Below are positions 59,108 to 64,000 of a stretch of DNA of 64,000 nucleotides, in pieces. Source of the stretch: Reyranella sp. (lineage in GTDB: Bacteria; Pseudomonadota; Alphaproteobacteria; Reyranellales; Reyranellaceae). The translations under genes and the position numbers were made by a program. Under the pieces are notes generated by a model. It saw only the letters and a program-made list of their open reading frames with translations. It did no database searches and was not told the origin of the DNA. Numbering within the stretch: the stretch's first letter is position 1; every line of letters starts with the position of its first letter. The stretch is from positions 186,001-250,000 of the forward strand of contig NZ_SCVC01000046.1 of assembly GCF_004297405.1 (NCBI RefSeq), written 5' to 3'.

Positions 59108-60070
59108 TTAGCTGAACGCCTCGTCCCAGGTGCCGCGCGTCGAGGCCTTCGAGTACTCCGTCGCGCGGTTCTCGAAGAAGTTGGTGTGCTCGATGGCGTT
59201 CAGCATCTGGTCCATCCAGGGCAGCGGGTTCTTGGCATCCTTGCGGTAGATGGGCTGCAGGCTGAGCTGAGTCAGGCGGCGATCGGCGATGTAGCGGATG
59301 TAGCGCTTCACATCGACGGCGGTCATACCTTCGATCCCGCCCATTTCGAAGGCGAGGTCGATGAAGGCGTCCTCGTGGTCGACGATGGTCGAGCAGGCGA
59401 CGTAGATCTCGCGCTGCAGCTCCTCGGTCCAGACTTCCGGGTTCTCCTGGATGAAGGTGCGGAACAGCTTGATAATCGAATTGCAGTGCAGCGTCTCGTC
59501 GCGCACCGACCATGTCACGATCTGCCCCATACCCTTCATCTTGTTGAAGCGCGGGAAGTTCATCAGCATGGCGAAGCTGGCGAAGAGCTGCAGGCCCTCG
59601 GTGAAGGCGCCGAACACCGCCAGCGTCTTGGCGATATCGGCCTTCGAGTCGACGTTGAAGCCCTGCATATAGTCGTACTTGTCCTTCATCTCCTTGACGG
59701 TGAGGAAGACGGAGTACTCGGTCTCGGGCATGCCGATCGTGTCGAGCAGGTGGCTGTAGGCAGCGACGTGCACGGTTTCCATCGCGGAGAAGGCGGCCAG
59801 CATCATCTGCACTTCCGTGGGTTTGAAGACCCGCGAATAGTGCCGCATGTAGCAGTTGTTCACTTCGACGTCGGCCTGCGTGAAGAAGCGGAAGATCTGC
59901 GTCAGCAGGTGGCGCTCGCTCTCGGTGAGCTTGTTGCGCCAGTCCTTCACGTCATCGGCCAGCGGCACTTCTTCGGGCAACCAATGAATGCGCTGCTGCG
60001 TCAGCCAGGCGTCGTAGGCCCAGGGATAGTGGAACGGCTTGTAGATCGGCTTGGCGTCGAGAAGTGACAT
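59108..60070 (-). CDS. nrdB: Class Ia ribonucleotide reductase, beta (radical) subunit
   Basis: A 320-residue RNR small subunit that houses the diferric-tyrosyl radical. Metal ligands and radical residue are all visible: Glu69, Glu98, His101, Tyr105 (E-T-V-H-V-A-A-Y), Glu158 and Glu192/His195 (R-D-E-T-L-H). The C-terminus D-E-A-F-S would dock to NrdA. There is no N-terminal ATP-cone. It is shorter than Escherichia coli NrdB (376) and lies 107 bases downstream of nrdA, with a terminator-like hairpin between. Confidence 0.95.
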   Translation of the reverse strand: MSLLDAKPIYKPFHYPWAYDAWLTQQRIHWLPEEVPLADDVKDWRNKLTESERHLLTQIFRFFTQADVEVNNCYMRHYSRVFKPTEVQMMLAAFSAMETVHVAAYSHLLDTIGMPETEYSVFLTVKEMKDKYDYMQGFNVDSKADIAKTLAVFGAFTEGLQLFASFAMLMNFPRFNKMKGMGQIVTWSVRDETLHCNSIIKLFRTFIQENPEVWTEELQREIYVACSTIVDHEDAFIDLAFEMGGIEGMTAVDVKRYIRYIADRRLTQLSLQPIYRKDAKNPLPWMDQMLNAIEHTNFFENRATEYSKASTRGTWDEAFS

Positions 60071-60123
60071 GGCGTGGGCCCGCTTGGTCGTAGCGTGAAG
60101 ACGAAAACGCAGAGACGAAAAAT

Positions 60124-60166
60124 CCCCTGTAGCGACCCCGGAACAAGCCCGGAGACGCTACAGGGG
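60124..60166 (-). terminator. Terminator-like hairpin between nrdA and nrdB
   Basis: CCCCTGTAGCG (60124-60134) and CGCTACAGGGG (60156-60166) form a perfect 11-base stem. On the transcribed (reverse) strand the second arm is followed at once by ATTTTT, the form of an intrinsic terminator. The 21-base loop contains a small inner CCGG/CCGG stem. It begins 11 bases after the nrdA stop. Confidence 0.65.
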
Positions 60167-60177
60167 ACGACTCAAGT

Positions 60178-62040
60178 TTACTGACAGCTAAGGCACTCTT
60201 CGTAGTCGTTGCTCTGCGTCGGTGTTCCGATTGGCAGAGGAGAGGGGACGTCAGTTCTGGGGGCTGAAAGAGCATGGTCGCCGAGCGGCGCGGCGAGAGC
60301 TTCGCCCGCGACGGTTTCGGCACGCTGGATGCTGAGCGAGCGGCAGTAGTAGAGGCTCTTCACGCCGCGCTTCCAGGCCATCATGTGGATCTGGTGCAGG
60401 TCGCGCTTGTGCACGTCGGCCGGCAGGAAGAGGTTCAGCGACTGGCTCTGGCAGATGTAGGGCGTGCGGTCGGCCGCGTGTTCGACCAGCCAGCGCTGAT
60501 CGATCTCGAAAGCCGTCTTGAACACCGCCTTCTCGTGATCGTCGAGGCAGTCCAGATGCTGCACCGAGCCCTGGCTGGTGGTGACCGAGGTCCAGGTATC
60601 CTCGTCGTTCTTGCCCTTCTGCTCGAGCAGCTTCTCGAGGTAGGGATTGCGCACCACGAAGGAGCCCGAGAGGGTCTTGTGGTTGTAGACGTTGGCCGCC
60701 GACGGCTCGATGCCGGGCGAGGCGCCGCCACAGATGATCGAGATCGAAGCGGTCGGCGCGATGGCGAGCTTGTTGGAGAAGCGCTCCGAGACGCCGAAGT
60801 CGGCCGCGTCCGGGCAGGCTCCGCGCTCGCCGGCGAGGGTCTTCGACGCCTCGTCGCACTGGCCGCGGATGTGCTTGAACATCTTCTTGTTCCACACCTT
60901 GGCCATCACGGATTCGAGCGGAATGCCGTTGGCCTGCAGGAAGGAGTGGAAGCCCATGACGCCGAGCCCGACCGAGCGCTCGCGCATCGCGGCATAGGTC
61001 GCGCGTGCAAAATCGGTGCCGGCGGTGTCGATGAAGCCCTGCAGCACGTTATCGAGGAAGCGCATGACGTCCTCGATGAAGTGCGGATGCTCGTGCCACT
61101 CGAGATAGGTCTCGAGATTGAGCGAGGAGAGGCAGCACACGGCGGTGCGCTGCTTGCCGTGATGATCGACACCGGTTGGCAGCGTGATCTCGCTGCACAG
61201 GTTCGAGGTTTTGACCTCGAGCCCTGCCAGCTTGTGATGCTCGGGCCGCGCGTTGTTCACGTGGTCGACGAAGACCAGGTACGGCTCGCCAGTCTCGATG
61301 CGCGCCGTCAGAATGCGGATCCACAGGTGACGGGCCGAGACCTTGCGCTGCACGGCGCCGTCCTTCGGGCTGACCAGCGCCCACTCCTCGTCGTTCTCGA
61401 CGGCGCGCATGAAGGCGTCGGAGATCAGGAGGCCGTGATGCAGGTTCAGCGCCTTGCGGTTGGGATCGCCGCCGGTCGGGCGACGGATCTCGATGAACTC
61501 CTCGATTTCGGGATGATTCACCGGCAGGTAGCAGGCGGCCGATCCGCGGCGCAGCGAGCCCTGGCTGATGGCCAGCGTGAGCGAGTCCATCACCCGGATG
61601 AAGGGCACGACACCGGAGGTCTTGCCGTTCATGCCGACCTTTTCGCCGATCGAGCGCAGATTGCCCCAGTAGGAACCGATGCCGCCGCCGCGTGCTGCCA
61701 GCCAGACGTTCTCGTTCCACAGACCGACGATCCCCTCGAGGCTGTCGTTCGCCTCGTTCAGGAAGCAGGAGATCGGCAGGCCGCGCTTGGTCCCCCCATT
61801 GCTGAGAACGGGTGTGGCCGGCATGAACCACAGATTGCTGATGTAGTCGTAGAGGCGCTGTGCATGGGCGTCGTCGTCGGCATAGGCCGAAGCGACGCGT
61901 GCAAACATCTCCTGGTAATTTTCGCCAGGCAGAAGATATCGGTCGGTCAAAGTAGCTTTGCCGAAGGCCGTCAGGCGGGAATCCCGAGAGGAATCGGTAA
62001 CAACCCGCGCACCGCTTCGAACTTGAACAACATCAAACAC
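60178..62040 (-). CDS. nrdA: Class Ia ribonucleotide reductase, alpha (catalytic) subunit
   Basis: A 620-residue RNR large subunit. Active-site residues: Cys92 (P-I-S-C-F), Asn280-Cys282-Glu284 (S-N-L-C-S-E-I) and Cys302/303; radical-transfer tyrosines S-L-Y-Y-C-R-S and the mobile C-terminal C-L-S-C-Q. The start is a GTG at 62040, giving the normal F-D-V-V-Q-V-R-S-G N-terminus after AAAGGGGACC. It lacks the roughly 90-residue N-terminal ATP-cone of Escherichia coli NrdA. Upstream lie DnaA-box-like repeats and a palindrome at a candidate promoter. Confidence 0.95.
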   Translation of the reverse strand: MFDVVQVRSGARVVTDSSRDSRLTAFGKATLTDRYLLPGENYQEMFARVASAYADDDAHAQRLYDYISNLWFMPATPVLSNGGTKRGLPISCFLNEANDSLEGIVGLWNENVWLAARGGGIGSYWGNLRSIGEKVGMNGKTSGVVPFIRVMDSLTLAISQGSLRRGSAACYLPVNHPEIEEFIEIRRPTGGDPNRKALNLHHGLLISDAFMRAVENDEEWALVSPKDGAVQRKVSARHLWIRILTARIETGEPYLVFVDHVNNARPEHHKLAGLEVKTSNLCSEITLPTGVDHHGKQRTAVCCLSSLNLETYLEWHEHPHFIEDVMRFLDNVLQGFIDTAGTDFARATYAAMRERSVGLGVMGFHSFLQANGIPLESVMAKVWNKKMFKHIRGQCDEASKTLAGERGACPDAADFGVSERFSNKLAIAPTASISIICGGASPGIEPSAANVYNHKTLSGSFVVRNPYLEKLLEQKGKNDEDTWTSVTTSQGSVQHLDCLDDHEKAVFKTAFEIDQRWLVEHAADRTPYICQSQSLNLFLPADVHKRDLHQIHMMAWKRGVKSLYYCRSLSIQRAETVAGEALAAPLGDHALSAPRTDVPSPLPIGTPTQSNDYEECLSCQ

Positions 62041-62060
62041 TTGCGGTCCCCTTTTTCTTT

Positions 62061-62097
62061 TTGTCCACAGCTGTGGAAAGAACACCCTGTGGAAGAC
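62061..62097 (-). promoter_or_regulatory. nrdA: Repeated TTCCACA elements before nrdA
   Basis: Within 37 bases upstream of nrdA are TTGTCCACA (62061-62069), the 14-base palindrome TCCACAGCTGTGGA (62064-62077) and direct repeats of CTGTGGAA at 62071-62078 and 62087-62094, 16 bases apart. TTGTCCACA differs from the DnaA box TTATCCACA at one position; the other copies differ at two. Control of nrd genes by DnaA is known in Escherichia coli; here it is a hypothesis. Confidence 0.45.
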
Positions 62098-62129
62098 ACC
62101 TAGATATTGCGAGGAGTTCGCCGCTCCCC

Positions 62130-62168
62130 ACTATCCATTGATAGTACGTCACCCACCGGCCCTGTCAT
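62130..62168 (-). promoter_or_regulatory. nrdA: Candidate nrdA promoter overlapping a palindromic operator
   Basis: On the reverse strand ATGACA (62163-62168) and TACTAT (62141-62146) are spaced 16 bases. The -10 lies in the right half of the inverted repeat ACTATC-CATT-GATAGT (62130-62145, plus-strand order). A repressor on it would block polymerase; NrdR is a candidate by analogy, but the sequence is not a clear NrdR box. Confidence 0.4.
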
Positions 62169-62488
62169 TTCCAAATTTTTCCCTCGAATGTGAATCTCAG
62201 GAATGGCTTGTTAAGCCCCTGATATTTCTTGAGGAAAGGGTGTTTGAAATTCTCTTTCCCGAGTCGTTTCCACGCCTTCGCAGGTGCAGCAAAAAGAGAG
62301 AACAAAACGCGCTTTCCCGCGGAATCCGTGGGCCAGAAACAGAAACAGCAGCGAATCGGCTCGCCCTCGGAGGACCACCCCGCAAAACGCGAGATGCGGT
62401 GGGCATTCTCGGGCTCGCCAAGAGTTCGTCGTCAGAATGTCATGGGGCGGCGTAACATCCGCCACAGTCCGAGGAGGAGACTCAAGAC
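62169..62488 (+). promoter_or_regulatory. gdhB: Upstream region of gdhB (no gene)
   Basis: Part of the 448-base nrdA/gdhB divergent gap, more AT-rich than the surroundings at 62169-62260. I see no credible gene in it; short open frames lack a ribosome-binding site and sense. A GGAAAG/CTTTCC inverted repeat (62233-62238, 62254-62259) and a strong ribosome-binding site GAGGAGGAG (62471-62479) are the only clear elements; no convincing sigma70 pair was found. Confidence 0.4.
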
Positions 62489-64000
62489 ATGGCCACCGCC
62501 CTCGCACCGCGTGTTTACGGGCTCGACGCGATCTGTGCGGCCGCTCTCCAGGCTGCCGGCGGCGAGGATGCCGCCCAATTTGCACGCCGGTTGTTCGGTC
62601 GCGTCGCCGACAAGGACCTTGCCGCGGCACCGGCAGACCAGCGCGCTGCCGCCTCCAACGCGCTGCTGGCCTTCGCCCGCCGTCGACTGCCTGGCGTCGC
62701 CAAGGTTCGTGTCTTCAATCCGACCGCCGCTACCCACGGCTTCGAGAGCCGCCACACGATCGTTCAGATCGTCAACGACGACATGCCGTTCCTGGTCGAT
62801 TCGATTGCCAACGAGTTCAATCGCCGGGAAATCACCGTCCACATGTTAGCGCACCCCGTCTTGGCGGTGCGTCGCGATCTCGACGGCGACATGATCGGCA
62901 TTGCCCTGGAGGCCGGTGAGCGCGCCAAAGCCGAATCGATGATGCACATCGAAATCGACCGCCAGGCCGACCATGCGCAGCTGGACGAACTCGCCGCCGC
63001 GCTGACACGCGTGCTAGCTGAAGTGAGACTCGCGGTCGAAGACTGGCGCGCCATGCGCCGCGCCTGCCTCGACGCCATCACCGATCTCGTCCCCGGCCGG
63101 GCAGCGAACCTCGCGGAGTACGAGGACTTCCTGCGCTGGCTCGAGGCCAACCACTTCACCTTCCTGGGTCATCGCCGCTACCGCTATGTCGACGATCCCA
63201 GCCAGCCCGGCGGCATCCGCTACGAGCTGATGCCGGGCTCGGCGCTCGGCATCCTGCGCCGTGACGAGGTCCGGCTGTTCGAGGCGGGCCTCGGCGGCGG
63301 CGAGGCGATGTCGCGCTTCGCGCGTGGGCAACAGAATATCCTGATCGTGAAGACCGACCGTCAGGCGCTGGTTCATCGCAGCGGCGCGATGGACTGCGTC
63401 ATCGTGAAGACCTTCGATGCCGACGGCCGGGTCACCGGCGAACGGCGGCTCGTCGGGCTTTTCACCTCGGCCGCCTACCACGCAATGGTGCGCGACGTGC
63501 CATTGCTGCGCGGCCGGGTCGACGGCCTGTTGCGCCGTTCGGGCCTCGATCCGAACAGTCATGACGGCAAGGCGTTGATGGCGATCCTCGAAGCCTATCC
63601 GCGCGACGAGCTTTTCCAGATCGAGGAGGACACGCTCTACGACCACGCCATGGGCATCCTGCAGCTGCAGGAACGACGACGTGTGGCCCTGTTCGCCCGC
63701 CGCGACGCCGTCGGCCGCTTCGCCACCAATCTCGTTTACGCACCACGCGAACGTTTCGATGCCGCGCTGAGTGACCGCTTCGCTGCGATCCTCGAGCAGA
63801 GCTGGCACGGCAAGGTGACCTCGACCGCGTCGTCGGCCGACTCCGACTCCGCCCTCGCCCAGTCGCTCTACACTCTACGACTCGAGTCGCCGACCTCAGC
63901 CACACCCGACCTCGCCGAAGTCGAGCGCACGCTGGCAGAAGCCGCAACCTCGTGGAACGACCGCCTGCGCGCCGCTCTCCAGGCGACCTTGGGCGAAGCC
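62489..64000 (+). CDS. gdhB: NAD-specific glutamate dehydrogenase, large type (partial, N-terminal part)
   Basis: The first 504 codons of a very large NAD-dependent glutamate dehydrogenase (GDH180/GdhB class, about 1,600 residues), which deaminates glutamate to 2-oxoglutarate. The frame runs off the right edge without a stop. Recognisable N-terminal blocks are H-T-I-V-Q-I-V-N-D-D-M-P-F-L-V-D-S (about 90-105), L-R-W-L-E-A-N-H-F-T-F-L-G-H-R-R-Y (about 217-232) and R-R-D-E-V-R-L-F-E. These precede the catalytic domain, which is not in the window. ATG 62489 follows GAGGAGGAG by 9 bases. Confidence 0.93.
   Translation, partial: MATALAPRVYGLDAICAAALQAAGGEDAAQFARRLFGRVADKDLAAAPADQRAAASNALLAFARRRLPGVAKVRVFNPTAATHGFESRHTIVQIVNDDMPFLVDSIANEFNRREITVHMLAHPVLAVRRDLDGDMIGIALEAGERAKAESMMHIEIDRQADHAQLDELAAALTRVLAEVRLAVEDWRAMRRACLDAITDLVPGRAANLAEYEDFLRWLEANHFTFLGHRRYRYVDDPSQPGGIRYELMPGSALGILRRDEVRLFEAGLGGGEAMSRFARGQQNILIVKTDRQALVHRSGAMDCVIVKTFDADGRVTGERRLVGLFTSAAYHAMVRDVPLLRGRVDGLLRRSGLDPNSHDGKALMAILEAYPRDELFQIEEDTLYDHAMGILQLQERRRVALFARRDAVGRFATNLVYAPRERFDAALSDRFAAILEQSWHGKVTSTASSADSDSALAQSLYTLRLESPTSATPDLAEVERTLAEAATSWNDRLRAALQATLGEA

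Noticed and set aside
60274..62103. 609-residue plus-strand frame opposite nrdA
   Set aside because: Antisense to nrdA; repetitive hydrophobic/Arg-rich sequence with no domain.
62138..62455. 105-residue frame in the nrdA/gdhB gap
   Set aside because: No ribosome-binding site, no recognisable sequence, and it covers control elements.

Overview
The window is a 64 kb, gap-free stretch of GC-rich bacterial chromosome with very dense coding: 64 protein genes (the first and last cut by the window edges), no tRNA, rRNA, insertion sequence or CRISPR array that I could see. The gene content points to an alphaproteobacterium: an AcnA-type aconitase, the ubiE-ubiB-coaBC-dut run, the secB/dnaQ/coaE and maf/aroE blocks, a Rho factor nearby, a 620-residue NrdA without an ATP cone, and the start of a very large NAD-dependent glutamate dehydrogenase. 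The mix of CoA-transferase, PHA depolymerase, amidase, flavin reductases and a Bug-type binding protein would fit a Reyranella-like or other Rhodospirillales-type heterotroph, but I cannot fix the genus from the sequence alone.

Layout. 1-1.8 kb: tail of a heavy-metal RND pump and its outer-membrane lipoprotein. 1.9-8.9 kb: hydrolase, TPR protein, acnA, a DinB protein, a VOC/alpha-beta-hydrolase fusion and a nitroreductase. 9-16.7 kb: acsA, an amidase, a reverse-strand operon of an NDH-2-like flavoprotein and two tandem flavin reductases, a SCO1 copper protein and intracellular PHA depolymerase. 16.7-18.7 kb: orphan tripartite-transporter binding protein and a phosphoesterase. 18.7-21.2 kb: an ECF42-type sigma factor module (DGPF protein, sigma factor with TPR tail, VOC protein, DoxX-like membrane protein). 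21.2-33.9 kb: recQ, SDR, metallo-beta-lactamase-fold hydrolase, beta-propeller, alpha-methylacyl-CoA racemase, membrane proteins, a membrane-bound LytTR regulator and a gentisate dioxygenase pair. 34-41.4 kb: secB, dnaQ, coaE, quinone reductase, sugar dehydrogenase, maf, aroE, thioesterase, MFS. 50.5-41.4 kb (reverse): an eleven-gene run from ubiE to rho. 50.6-58.5 kb: a halohydrin dehalogenase followed by a six-gene peptide-type ABC transporter operon with two paralogous binding proteins. 58.5-62.0 kb (reverse): a GFA-family protein, nrdB and nrdA. 62.0-64 kb: a divergent control region and the first 504 codons of gdhB.

The two observations I rate highest are (1) the gene at 50551-51285, which looks like an ordinary SDR but carries the exact halohydrin dehalogenase signatures (T-X4-F-X-G replacing the nucleotide-binding glycines, and Ser136-Tyr149-Arg153), and (2) two matching non-housekeeping promoters, TGTCGG-N17-CGTCCT, placed before the DGPF gene and again just after the sigma gene, which define a self-contained ECF42 regulon inside the window. 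Further regulatory structure is visible before rho (near-perfect sigma70 promoter and hairpin leader), between nrdA and nrdB (strong intrinsic-terminator-like hairpin), and in the nrdA/gdhB divergent region. All family assignments come from reading motifs; no database search was possible.
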